From assembly GCA_034620365.1 (NCBI GenBank), contig JAQGEQ010000048.1, forward strand, positions 1,116,001 to 1,180,000: 64,000 nucleotides of DNA. The letters are read 5' to 3'. The notes beneath the pieces were generated by a model that worked only from the letters and a program-made list of their open reading frames with translations, was not told the origin of the DNA and did not search any database. Made by a program: the position numbers and the translations under genes. The stretch comes from Pegea sp. RAD2-039. Taxonomy: Eukaryota; Chordata; Thaliacea; Salpida; Salpidae. Positions within the stretch are counted from its first letter, which is position 1. Every line of letters begins with the position of its first letter. This document shows, in pieces, positions 11,865 through 25,800 of the stretch.

Positions 11865-13000
11865 ACACTATAGAGGCATCAGTAAAAGGTAGATTATGGA
11901 TCAAACATTTGATATTAGTAAATAGGTGAAGAAAGTGAGGAAATTGGCTACATCATTTGTTAAAGAAATTACTTAAATTCTTGTTTTTTAAACAAAATTT
12001 TAAAAGATGTGAAAGGAATTGATGTACCTATGGAATCGGGAAAAAATCTTAACCCTTGTTTACCCTACAAAACAAGCTGTTACTTCACTGGGTGTTATTC
12101 AAGTTGTTGAGCGGTTTAACTTTGAATGATGAGCCTCCGACGACGTATGAGGGATTGTAATCTTTAATGAAGTTACTAAAGTTAAGATGGTAGAAACCAT
12201 CTATAATTTTAGATGGTAGTACAAGGCCAATGTTGCAAGGATTTAATATTAAGCTTATTGAGACGGTCTTAGTATGAGGAAAAGGATATGTCACATCTGA
12301 GGAAGGATTTCCTAATGAATGATCTTTAGATGGATTCAAGCTTTATAATAATTTTTTCAAGGTGAGGGCTTCATAAGAAGAAATTAGAATTTAATTTGGG
12401 AGGGATGTGTGTAGTGAAAAGCTTGAATAAAGTTGAAATATTTATTGTCTTTAAAGATTCGAGAATTAGTATATATATTTATGAAGATATCTAAGTCCTT
12501 GATGCCATAACGCTGGAAAGTTTTACTATTGTTTATATAAAAGTTAGAGAATGTTGGTTTTGAATTGAAGGTTTATTTATTGACAGGTGGAAGCATTTGT
12601 CGGTGGCGAGCTTGAGTTGTATGGTTTGAAGCCATAGATTAGTGGATTCAAAAAAGTTTGAAGAGCAACTGATCTACAACTAAACAGTTTGGCATCGTCG
12701 GGAATTAACTTTCCAGCACCATTTAGTGATGTAGAACAGCTTGTAATGTCATTGATCTAAATACTGATGAAAAGGGGAGTAAAAGCCTTGGGGAACACTA
12801 CTAAAAACCTCAAGAAAACTTGAAGCAGTGTTATTAATGATGTTAATCATTGTTGTCGTTCCTCAAGAGATTGTTCAATCCATGAGATAAAAGTGGGGTT
12901 AATATTGAGCTGTCAAGGCGTTTTTACTAAAATGGAATGTGAAACTGAGTCAAAAGCTTTGTGCTTTGATTCAGATGAATTCTTGTGATTAAACTCCTAC
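11865..13000 (-). mobile_element. Decayed LINE (non-LTR retrotransposon), 3' part
   Basis: Read on the minus strand from about 13000 downward, broken frames give a reverse-transcriptase end: KAFDSVSHSILV (the palm start of CR1/L2/Jockey-like enzymes), ISWIEQ, INDITSC, a degraded catalytic box reading PDDAKLF where the family has F-A-D-D, and the post-RT region with FIRKSFLRCD-like sequence and KDYNPSYVV. The 5' half is missing and several stops and frameshifts interrupt it. The noncoding tail near 11865-11890 (CACTATAGAGGCATCAGTAAAA) has a counterpart at 40195 in a second copy, which marks the likely 3' end. It fills most of the space between the convergent ends of MED16 and the lipoprotein gene. 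Confidence 0.75.
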
Positions 13001-13853
13001 CGACAAGTTACATTGTAAAACCGGTTAAGATTACTTAATCATATAATATTAATCTTCTAACTACTGAAAGTTAAAACTTTTTCATAACTATTAAACTTTT
13101 GGTTTTGAAACAATAGCTCACAACAAGTTTTTCAGCAGATAGAAAAAGAAAACATTTTTGAAAAAGAAATGGAAGTATTTTCAGAGATTCATTTAACAAT
13201 TTTCTCACCATATTGTGCAACCTATCTATAAAAACTGAAACTATTTTTTCTGGCTGATTATTGTTGATGATTCTACCACTAGCTTATAATTGATTCGAAT
13301 GGTATAACAGAAGATTATCTTACTGCATATGTAAATGTCATTTGAGTATACTTATATAAGGGTGTGTTATCATAGGGTTTTTTGTGTACAATAGAAAGCT
13401 GTGCTGTTCAGTTTTTGTTACTATTTGCTTTGTTTGTAATTTACAATAAAGTTGCGTTCAAGAGTTTTTCCATTACAATTCATTGTAAATTTAATTTGCT
13501 GCTGTTGGTATCAGCTTGAAGTTTTCTCTATTGTCTGTCAACAAAATACACCTTAATTGATAATTAATTGTAAAACTAAGCAACGGAAGATTAAATTTTG
13601 CGGCTTTTGAATTTAAGTTTTTAAATCTTTTGAAATTTAAAGTTATTTTGATTAAAACTAGAATATCAAAGTAAAGTAACTAATTATAAATAACTAACTG
13701 ATATAACTTTGCTTCATACTCAGAAAGATAATTCAGTTGAATTGAAATGTGATTTATTTGGTTAAAACTTTTAAAATGCGTATAATGTAAAAAAGAATTA
13801 AAATCAATTAAAAATGAAAAGAAATATTATACAAAAGAAGAATCAACGGTTGT
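13001..13853. other. 3' flank of the lipoprotein gene, no gene seen
   Basis: AT-rich sequence between the LINE remnant and the stop codon of the large lipoprotein gene. It should hold that gene's 3' untranslated region on the minus strand. No ORF, RNA gene or repeat was recognised. Confidence 0.4.
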
Positions 13854-16800
13854 TTAGTTGTAGCTGCATCTAGAGACGGCTTCTCCATTTTCATCTTCAA
13901 CACATATGCAGCTTTGTCTTTCAACTGCTGGCAAATTGTCTCCAATATGACGAGAAAGTACGTTAACAAAATCTCCAGATTTCTACAAAATTAAATTAAA
14001 TCTTGAAAAGTGATCATTAATTGTTGACATTAAATAAAAACTAAATTTAATCTGATGTAAAACCGAATTGTACACCAACGTTTGAATATTGTAGTTTTAA
14101 ATGACCAACTAACTAACCATGTTATTTGCGTCCCAAATAGCACTGTTGGTTTGAAGAGCAAGTGAATGACACACATCATCATTACGGAGGACTTGCGACA
14201 AACTAAGTTTCTTGCCTTTCTTCGTGTAACCGCGCTCGGAATCGTAACCGTATGCCTACGAAACAACTCTTAATTTTCTGTTGCAACTGATTTGTACCAA
14301 TCACTCACTGGTTTGCCAGTTGTCTCAATGTTTCTAAAAGACATGTGATGATATAAGATGTTTTTGCTCCTCAGAATTTCAGTCATTTCTTCAGCTGATG
14401 TCTGCAAGAAGCCGCAAAGATTAAAATGGAATATGATTCAAGTGGAAAAGCAAACCGATGATTGAGAAGAACATTGATCACACAGCAAATGTACAAAGAT
14501 CTGTTGTGCTCCAGCTCTAAATGGAAGTTTAGAAGCATATTTAACTGCTGCCAACCCATCAGTAGGTGAGCCTTCGCTGCTAATTGTCACATGTCTCAAG
14601 CGCTTGATGACGTCAGACTAAAAATGAAGTTCAAAAAGTTTTAGAATTATCAACTACCAATTAGCTTCGCGCTGCTAAAATTAGACGATTCTTGAGTAGC
14701 TTCAAGATAAGTTTGAAACATTTACATTTAAAATTCACAAATTGAAGCAAATATCTTAAATTCACGCTGTAATTAGAATCAGCTTTGTTGATGCTTCAGT
14801 CTACGGTTGGAAGATCAGCTAAGGATTATGAAATGTCTCACTTTTTTAGAGGAGTATTGTTTTCCTCTCATTGTAAACACATGAGGTTCATTCAAGGGTC
14901 CTGGTCCTCCATAACCAACCATAAAGAAGCCAGTCTTAGGCTTGCGCATTTTGTTCATATTTGAAGTTATTTGTTTGAAGAACTTCTTCATAAACTTCGC
15001 AAAAACTTTTCCTTTAGTTCTAAACACAAAGTAGTATATTAGAAAAAAAGGTTTCAGCATTTATGGGAAATTTCGCACTTCAAACAGCTTCCTTCTTCAA
15101 CAAGAACAACGACATCTACACTCTTCATGTTGAAGCTTTTCGATCTACCTCCACTAAAATCATTTCCAGAAGTATCATCACAAGTCAAGCACTGTGCTGG
15201 CATTGGGACTACTGCACCGCTAAGCTGACAAGTAGTCTGGTATGCTTTTGCTAATTTACAGTAATCATCCTGTCAATTCAAAAAATATTTTATGAGTATT
15301 TGTTGGATTAATCATAACCGCAGATGAATAAAATTTAATTTTAGCATGATGGCTAAGTGATTACATAAGTGAAGCTCACCAAACTCTTAGAGCAAGCGGA
15401 AAGGAATTCCTTAGTGGAGATAACTGGGAAGCAAGATCGGAATTCGGAATCTGGTGATAAGTACAATTGTTCGCATCTTTCCTGAGCTTCAGAGTTTATT
15501 GATTCTCTTGTGTAAGTGTTTTCATGGCTACAGCTGTTGTCTGAAATCTATAAAAAAAAGTTTGTGAAAATGTTGCTAGCAAGTAAGTAGACTCATTCTT
15601 TACCTCCCAAGCGTATGCAAAGGAAGTGACGTCATCAATTTTTTCGCCAGTGGGACTAATGAAATCAAAGTAGGGCTCGTTGTCAAACTTGCCGAGAAGA
15701 CCTCCTGTTGCTGCAAAGTAGAACGGACTGATCTCTATAGAAAGCAACTTCGATTTGGTATCAAAGTAAATTGTAAATTCATCGTTGAGGCTGGTTTTGA
15801 TGCTATTGCCTTGTTGGAAAGTAACCTAAAAATAAACGACCTTTGTCGAAACATTTCTTTAAACAAATTAACAAATCATACCAGTCCAGATGAAGTTACG
15901 ATTGGTAAGTTAACTGCATTTCCATTATATGTAGTACTTGCGTCGGATGAGAAGGATACGACATCATTACCGACTCGGACGTCATAAGTAGGATCTTCGC
16001 CATATGTCAGAGTCACAGTAAAGTTGTCGTTTCTTCCATCCATCACAACTATGTGACTACTCTCACAGTTGCTTGCAAAGTCGAAGTAATGATTATCAAA
16101 CGTTTGGAAATGTTTGAAATCGGCGATAAAGGCGTAACCCTAAAATGGTTGAAATGGTGTTGAAAACGATATTTGCGGTTAATCTAAACGAATCGAACCT
16201 TAAATGGTGGAAATTTATTTTCTGATGGCATGTTGTACATTGCTTTTGCAATATAATAGTAATCTTGTACAGAAGAAGTTAGTTGTAAGGAGTCTTCAAG
16301 TTTTTGGAAGAATGAAGTTTTTGTGAAATATTCTTTCAAATCTTCTAGAGATGAGATGTCATTCAAATTTTCCAACTGAAATCAAAAGTGTTCGATTTAG
16401 TTCTTTGTTATGACTAAAATGTCAAAGTGAAACTTACATTAAGTTTGAGTGGAATTGTCAAAATAATTTCTGAGTCCGTGATAATAATAAACTGACTGAC
16501 TGGATGTTGGAAAGCAAGAATTACATTATCAGCGTTGACAATAATGAAGTCTAAAGAATTTGCAATTGCTTCATCAACTAGGTCTTCGAAAAGATCACCA
16601 AGGTTGACAATGTCGAGGTAGGATTTTAATGGTACCAGATTAGACTTAGTGAAAGTTTGAACATCGTTCACTAGGTTAACATGGAATTCTTTGAGAATCT
16701 CAACGAATGGTTGAAGTAAATAAGCATTTAAACTATTTACTTTATTGAGCAGCTCTTCAAGTTTTGCTCTAATTCCAGCCTGTACGATATTTTCACTGCT

Positions 16801-19800
16801 TCTTAAGGCCTCATTGACTGTACGTGATGCTTGGTCAATTATTTGCAATCCGAAATTTCTAGATTCTCTGACCTTTAAAATCATTTTCTTTATAAAGTTT
16901 TTCACCTCAACTTGCATACTACTTCTTCCAGAAAGCTGTGATATCAGTAAGTTCAGCATATCTACAACACTGTCACTTAACATATCGAGCTGTTCATGTA
17001 TCGTACTGTGTACAATTGTAATTGAGTTCTTGATAAATTGGCTTAGTATTGGATTGGCTGCTGCTTTGAGCTTTATTTGACGTCCCGAAACGACTTCAGC
17101 AGAAATTCTTGCAACTTCTCCTTGTCTTTCACCATCTTTTTCTAAATGGATGCAAACCATTGGAATGAATTCGATGTATGAAGCTGTCAGATGAATACTG
17201 TACTGGTGACTATCTACTTCTACACCTATAAACATATCTGCGGAGTTTTCATTCATATCAACACCTCTAATGAAGCTAATCCTGCTGCTTGAGTCATCAG
17301 CCATCAATCCTTTAATCAAGTGACTGAGTTGTGCTTTCAATTCCTCATAAGTTCCACTTAAGCTAAGAACATCTTCTCCAGCTTGTTGTAGAAGTATTTC
17401 GTAGGTTTTTTCGCTTCTACTGTTATCAACGACTGTTCTTAATCGATAGGTTTCACCAGATGCTACTAACGTAATATCAACACCACAAGTATCTTCATTT
17501 TTGATAGTTTTAATTGTCAGTGCCATGTCAGAACTCATCATATTCGACTTCACATCAATAGAAAACATTTTTCTGTAGTCACTACCACCTTGAGTTATGC
17601 TGTAGTCTATTTCAAGATCTGCATCTTCATTATCAGTCGACTCTATCTTAACATCTCCTTCAATGATTGTGTTTCTATTACTATTTTGGCGGAATGTCGA
17701 AGTAATTTTTAATGGGTTTGCCATAATGTCGTTTTCGTATTTCATAACATTTCTTGTTCCTTTCCTACGGTTAAGTTCTTCCAAGTAAATGTAATGGGAT
17801 CGAGGTAAAGTTCTTCCAAACAGTTCTAGACGATGTGGATGATTGAAAGTAAAGTCAACACTTCTTTTATTTGTATTTCCATTAGTTTTGTCTTCAGTGA
17901 TCAGTTTTATTAGGTATTCTTTGCCATCAAAGACAACCTTATAGAAAAATGAGGGGTCTGAAACCTGCCAGCCGTTTATTGAAAGGGTACGGAAGTAGAG
18001 ATATCTTGAAAGTGCTCCTGAAGATAAAGATATATCAAACGAGGTATTGCTGGTATCTCTGTTAATCATCAAAAGTAAGTTGGTTTCTGGTAGGTTGTTA
18101 ACTTGTAGCTGGGCACGGCTTCGAATTGTTTGCCCGCTTTCTAGTGAGCCGGTCAATGAAATATAGCTTAGTGGAATCATACTAAATACAGATTGCTTCA
18201 TTGTGACTTCTAAGATGTAGTTATTGCTGCTGACTCTCGAATATTCTTCATTGAAATTAAATAGTAACTTGTTGTTGTTTTGTACAATAACTGAAGATTT
18301 CAATGAATTATCTTCTATTTTTATTTCTATGTTTGTAAATGGTGTGTACCTATCTCCATTTGGAAGATCGTATTTTGATTCAAATTTCATTTCATGGTAT
18401 CCATATAATCTTGGATAGGTACCATTATATGATAGAACATTCTGCATTTGGTAGTTGTCAACATTGCCGTCAACTTTCAGTGAAACAGTTGGGGAACTTG
18501 AATCAACTTTAAAACTAGCACCTACATTCTTGACATTGAATAATCCAGATGGCTGAGTTACTATAATCTGTCCACTTGTAATAAAGTTTCTTCTTCTGTA
18601 TTTCAGCTCGAGATCAAGTCTTTGATCTTCATCTCCCCACATCACGCTTGCTTTTTCACTAAATGAATTTCTATTTACTTTATTTTCGGTTACTGCTCCA
18701 AAGCGAACAGAATCGACATTTACAATCAAATACAAGTTGTTTGAACTAAAAACTGAGTCCAAATCAAAGCCTATACCGTTAAAGGAACCTCCAAAGTTTA
18801 AATACTCAGCGCCTTGGGCCTTGGAGAAAGTCGAGTTGGATGTGAAGTGGACATTGATGGGATAAGCAATATTAGAATTGAAATCGACAGTCATGAGAAT
18901 ATCAGTGGCTCTATCGTTTTTAAGTTGAGCATTAATTTGCAATGCTGCTTGATTGTTGGATTCTGTGCGCAACCAGCTGCTGTTAAAAGTAGTATTTCCA
19001 ACGTGATTGAAAAAACAGAAATCCATCTTAAGCTTATCGTTGATATCTAGCTGTGGAACTATAATGTCAAAATTAGCTGAAAAGTCTCTGTCGCCACCAG
19101 AAGTACCAGTAATGGCGGCAAGTACTGTTCCTTGTAGGTCTTTCACATTGAATGTCATCAGACCACCATTTTGACTCACTTCAATTAATTGTATACCCTC
19201 ATAAAGTAGTTTAGCATCCAATTCTTTTGTAGTTGGAGAGTAATCGAAAAGAATCTTCTCAGGCATGTATTTAATTTCATTGCTAGTAAATGAAAAACTG
19301 TATTCACTTGGATAGCTGATTCTAGTAGACAATTCCCTAACACCATATTGTCCGTTTAATTTAAATCTGTTGTTCTGGCCTTCATGGTCTGTAGACAGCA
19401 ACAGCAACACTGTTTGACCCAACAACTCACCTTCAACTCGAAGTACTTCTACTTCTGTTTGATACCTCCTTCTTATTGGCTGTCCATCTAAAACCAATGT
19501 CAATAGCTGTTCATCTTTGTATCTGAACGACACATCCAGATTGGCTGTGATAACGTTTAGGACGACGTCAAAAACAAACATGCTAAGATCTTCTTGGTCA
19601 TATAAAATAGAAGCTTTAAAAAGCTTGTCTGTGAACGAACAATTCACTACTGAATTTATACTGCTAGGAATCATATCAAAGTTGCTGTTAATCTTCATTG
19701 ATGAGGAGAAATATGCATTGTCCCAAAGGTTATAATTGATTTCGTCAATAGAACTAACGCTAACAAACTTATCGTCGTAGCGTATAGCACTATTTTCTTC

Positions 19801-22800
19801 GAATATTACATTTTGGTTTCGGGCATCTGTAATCCATTTGTAGTCGTAATTTGCAGACATGTTTCGTGGTACTTGGTTACGAAGCAAAATGAAGATATTA
19901 TGGTTTAGTGAAGTACTGATAAAAAAGCTTTCAGATTTGACCAGCCGCATTTGGATGCGAGAGTGTATTTGTTGGTTATCGGCTGAAGCTTGAGCAGACC
20001 AATCAAAAAGTTCAGCGTTGTTTTGGAGTAGTTCAATGGAGTAATCTCGCGGAATACCCATCGCAGAAAGCTCTGAGATTTGCAAACGAGCTTCTAACAT
20101 TGGATTGATTGGATTTAGGTAGAGTCTCAAGCCAACGTGATCGTCACGGTTAAGTGATCCTGACAAATTATTGATAAACTTGATAGCGTAGTCGTTACTC
20201 TGAGTGTCTCCATTGATGGTGATACTGGTCAGCAAGGAGCAGCTACTACCTATGTACTTTACCAGGAGCTCACTAATCAGTGAGTTATCAGTGATCATCA
20301 TTGATATGCCTCCTCCTACACTTTGTGGGACTTCCAAATCTATAAGGAACCGGTTTGCTTGTGAAACGATCAACATATATTTGAAAATATTGTTGTTATT
20401 TTGATAACTAAGCTGTGCGTTGTGACTGAAGACTTCCTCGTCGGCGGTAGCATTCAAGTCAATTGTAACTTGCTGATTAGATACACTAAAGAAAAATCGT
20501 GTTCCAAAAGCGCGAGGCCACTGTTCGAGCTCTTCCAAGTCATGATTCAAATTTGCTGATGCATAGAAACTGTCATCGGTTAGTTGCCAGTTGGAAGAAA
20601 TCTGAACAGAATTTTCAGTTGTATCTCGCATGACTTGCAACGACAAATCGACGGAACCAGGGCCAGGTAAAATCTGACCATCTAATCGGGAGTCCTGTGG
20701 AATGGAAAAGGTTGCCATGTTGTGATTAAAGCTAGTGAAGAAAGTTTTGTCACGTGGATTAAAACCCCCATTTAATGATGCCTCCACTGGTGACTCTCCA
20801 TTTTGTGATACAGAAACACCGACTTCAAAGTCTTGCTTTGAGTAGTTACCACCTACGATGACAGTAATATCCTCAGGAATTTTTGAGGTGAAACTTTGTT
20901 CTATTTCACCATTAGCCTGTATAGTACCAGCCTCGGCGTTGTGTTCGTATTGAGCTGAAACAGCAAGCTTGGTTCGACTGTTTATCTTAACCCTTAAACT
21001 GGATGCATTATCAAGATAGTAGATTCTGAAAGCAACCAAAACTCGTTTAGGGAAAGCTTTTGAAGACCTTCTACGAGACTTTACAAAAGTTTGAGAAAGT
21101 TGAACCTCCCATATAGACTCCTCATCTGTATTTTCCAGATTCACTTTCAGACGCGCATCCTTATCATTTGCCGAAACAACGATGTCGTAATTTGTCTCGT
21201 ATCGGGACAGACTGAAACGGACCTTTTCGGGGATATATTTGGCGGTGAAGTTTTGCTGGTAACGGAAATCAAAAGAACGTAAAGCCATTAAGCCTTCACC
21301 TTCCAACTCCCAACGCATTAAGCTGTTAGCTGTTCGTACATTTTCATCGATATAAAATCGAAGATTGAAGGTTATGTCATCTTTCCCTGGAAGTGCTTGA
21401 CATTCAAAACCAGCCAACATTGGAATTGAATACTGTTCGCGAAGATATTCAAAGTCATGATAGATTGAAAGAATCAATTTTTTGTCATCTCCAAGATAAT
21501 TAAATGTAAATCCAATATTTCTGCGCATATTGTCGTTTTTAATCGTAAGATCAAAGTCCGTGAGACTTTTCCCATCAAAACTAATCGAAAATACTCCAGG
21601 AACCCCATTTTCCAGCACCAGAGTAAAATTTTGGTTCAAACTGAAATCCAAAGCTACTCCATCAGGATTATAGTGAATGACAAATGAAGCTGATTCTTTG
21701 AGGTCATCACGTGTAAGTAAGAGTTGTCCAGATGTATGAAACATCCTCGCAGCTTTCTCAGACTTTGAACCACTTATCAACAAACTAACAGTCCTAGGGA
21801 AGCCGATTTCAAAATCATGGTTTGCAGACAACTGCAACCTGTATTGAAACAAAGCAGCTTCGACATAAAAATCAAAATTGTTTGTCAATGACTCGTAGCC
21901 TCCATCTACAAATGCCTTACTTTCAACTTGAGTTTTAGCACTTACTGATATTTGGCTTAAACTTTGGACAGCAAGTACAACAATTGAATTTGTTTGAACT
22001 CGTTCTAACCACCCGAACTCTAAACCCCATTTTCTAAAACAATTAGTTTCAGTGTCAGTAGTTATTACATACGTCGAACTATCAGATGACTTAAAAGTGA
22101 TCAGCTCAGAAAAGCGGTAACTTCCTTTGTCATTATTGTTGAATGTGAAATCAGTTTCGATCCTTCCTGATGCACACTTTACTGAAGTTATAAAGTCAAA
22201 TCTGTCATAATTGAAATAATCTGCAACTCTCATGTCTGAAAAGTCAATAGAAAAGTTCAAAGCTTGGTTTTCGAGAGCTGTGTCTTCTACAATACGAAGT
22301 TCACTTCTTAAATGAGTTGGGTAACTCCCTTTACTTTCCGTGTTTATTCCAATAGAAACATTGTCAAATGTGAACTCAAAAGTAAATTCACGAGGTAGGT
22401 ATTTAGGGTATCTCTTTAGCTCAGCAATATCTTGAGCTGCAGCAATTTGTACAATTAATCGTGGATTATCAGACTTTAAAATAGAAAATGATAAAGATCG
22501 TTCATCGTCATCATCGATAATTGTCATTATGTCTAATAACATTTGAACTCTAGAAACATTTCCAATCGATAAAGTAAAATTGCCAGTTCCTCTAACATGA
22601 TTTGCTCGACTGAAGATATTTTGTTTTAATGTGTACAAGATATCAAAATCTAACAGGTTTCTAGCCACTTCATGATTATAAAAAACACGAAGATCGTTGT
22701 ATGCTACGTTGGTTTCAAAGACAAAGTTACCATTCGATAATGTATACTGTTGGGTGGTTAGTCGAACATTGTATGGAATTAACTGTCTTCTATCAATGAA

Positions 22801-25800
22801 AAAGTTTTGCTGAAAGGAAGCATTTAAGTAAAGGTTTTCAAGACTCCAGTTCAAATTAGCAAACAAACTTTTTTCTTGTGCCTGAACAAAAATATGTGAT
22901 CCTGTTTCTTTGTCTAGCATCAATTTTAATTGATATTCTCCTCTTATTGTGGGTTCCTCAGATGTAAAATAGATTTTGAGCAAGGCTGGCGACAGTATCA
23001 ACTCTCCTCTCAATTCAGTCCGCCTACCATCCAGCACGATACTTGTATCGAACATCTTTTCATCACCCCACATAATGTTACCATTAAAATCAGAGGGGAA
23101 AAAAATTCTATAGCTCATGGGTGTTATCAGACGCTGGTACATATTAAAGTTCAAACCATCAGAGTCAAGTTTGAACCAAAATCTTTCTTTTTCGTCATTT
23201 CCAATCAAAATATTTTGATCAACACTCGCACTAAATTTGCCTCCTAATCTCATTTTAGAGCTAAATTTCATATCATCTAGAGGATGAAATATTTCAAAGC
23301 TTCCAGGCTGAAATGTAGCGTCTAATATGTGAAGGTTCGCGTTGTTCTCGTAGTACGCTTCAAGTTTAGCTTCAGTTCTGTCGTCGTTAAGTCGTGCTAC
23401 AAAACCAACTCTGCCGTCATTTTCATGTGTTAAGAGTTCAGTGTCAAGTTGAAGTTGACGAGGAATGTTGTAGTCATCTAAACATCGGAGGCTATGGTCA
23501 AGGTTGAGAGTTGCCATTCTGTAGCTTATTAATTTACTGGTCAGCTCAAAGCGTTCACTGCCCATATTGACAGTAATTCTTTGTTTCAATTTTGTGTAGA
23601 CGAACATAAAACTGATCTCGCTGCTAATTTCACTGAACAGATTTTGTGAAATTTCTCCATTTGAGCTTTCTTTTCCCAAATTTAGTAAAACGCTGAGAAG
23701 TTCGTTATCGTTTTCAGATGCAGTAGAACTAATTGTTAATTGCATTGGAGTTAACTGGAATGCAGTGGAAATACGTGTTAATGGTAATCCCGACACATCT
23801 GTATTCAAAATCAATGAAGCCGCAGGATTTGGACTCTGTGTATAACTAAACTGTACTCCCACCTCCTGTGCACTAGCTTCTGAGCTTCCACATCTAAATT
23901 TAGCTGCGTATGAGTTATCACTTCGGCTTCCGTTAAAACTAATATCCAGGAACAAACTCGGAACATCTACATAGGCATCGGCAGATATTCTATCACCTGT
24001 GTTTAATGAAAAGTTAAGAGTCATTGGCTGCATCCCGGGCATAAGGAAATAGTTGAAGCTGAATCCTTCACCTTGTCCATAGCTATTCATAGTTCGTAGA
24101 TGGAAAAGCATATTATCTGTTGTTCCTCTTTGACTTACTTTTGCGTCTAAACCTTTTCTTTGTTCTGCATTCGTTAGCTCAATTGACGCTGTCATTCTCA
24201 TGTCATTGCTTCTACCAAATGTAAAGTCACTTGTAAACAAGTAAACTGAATCATCTGTTTCTCGTAAACGTCCGTTTACGGAAGTGATACCCCATGGAGT
24301 AGGCGTTAAAATCTCAAAACGATTTTCATATCTGTCACCAGCCTGTCTTTGATTAAAGTATCGGAAGAAATTTTCGTCTTGATATGACATAGCAACCTCT
24401 GTAGACAATGGTTCTATGATACACGTAAATTCAACTGAAGTTTGTGGGTTTGCAGATCGAGGTATAATTAACTGAAAACCACTTCTGATTACAGTTCGAT
24501 CCGGTGAACTTCCTTCTGTATTGTAAGATTGACGAAAGGTGATTGTTTTTTGGTTATAGTCTTGCGTTGCATCTTCTCCGTACGAGAGATGAGCCGATGT
24601 CTTGACAATAGATTCTTCATTTAGATAATCAAAAGTGCTTACAAAATTGTAATCTGGCATTTGTGAAATTAGAATCTTCTGTTCAGAACTTAACTGATTT
24701 TGAGTTTCACTTCTGCTATGCTTGTGAGATATTCGAATGCTAAAAAAGAAAGTTGGTTAAGAAAAGAGTAGCAGTAACTTTGTATTCGACACACTTTTCT
24801 TTTTCGCCTTCGTTAAGTTGGTAATTAATTGTTGCTGCAAAGTTATCGAGCTTTGGTTTGATCATTGTATCAAATTTCAGCTGTTGGTTGAAAAGTTGAT
24901 CAATAAAGACAACTGCTTGACCATCATACATCAGTTTAGACTTAGAACTTCCATTATTTAGATGGACTAAAGAGTTATATTATCAGTTGTAATATTCACA
25001 AAAGTGAAAATGAATTGAACTTACAATTTAAATTGATAGCATCGTTTGATAACAATTGAAACGAAATCATCTTCATTGGTGTGTAAGAAAATGATGTTAT
25101 GAATCGATTTGAAGTTTCATCAGAGTTAAACAAACATGAAAAGTTGAAGCTACGAGATTCTGCAGACATTTCACGCTCAATTCCCAACTGAAACCAACAT
25201 TTTTAGCTTCTCAACTCTCGAGTTTAGTTCACGTCAAACCTGTAAGCTTTGTTGCCTTCCATCTGTAGTAATATCAAATAATACTTGTACACCACTACTG
25301 CTAAAAGATGTACGCCCTTCAAGCTCTGAAGAGCTCTCTGGACTTGTCATGGTAGCCCGTAATCTGCCCTCATTTCGATTATAACTGATTAAAAAGGTAG
25401 AGCGTCGGTTGATGGAGGAACCTGGAGTATCAAACACGATATCGACAGAAGCTTGTGGAGGTACGATCTGTGAAGAAAATAATTGAAAAAACTGAAAAGT
25501 TAAAGATTATTGCTTACTAAATCATCATAATCAATGCTATAGCTAGCATCAAAAAGAAGATGGGTAAGACCAGTATCTTGTTTCTGAATGTTTGCTGAGT
25601 ATAGGATCTCTCCTTTTGCGGGAAAAAGTGAAAATTGATCGATAGGCTGAAAGAAAGTAGCTTGTTAGCTTACCGAGGCAACGACCGAGAAGCGGTGAGA
25701 TGAAAAGCTTACTGAAGTAATGCAGAAGGCATGGCCAAACAGCTCTTCGCTACAGGCTGTCTCGCTAATCACTTGGTCTGATGACGTCATCATTAACTTC

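Noticed and set aside
12085-12339. Minus-strand ORF of 84 codons as a host gene
   Set aside because: It is part of the LINE remnant and is repeated at 40195-40740 and 47100-47510.
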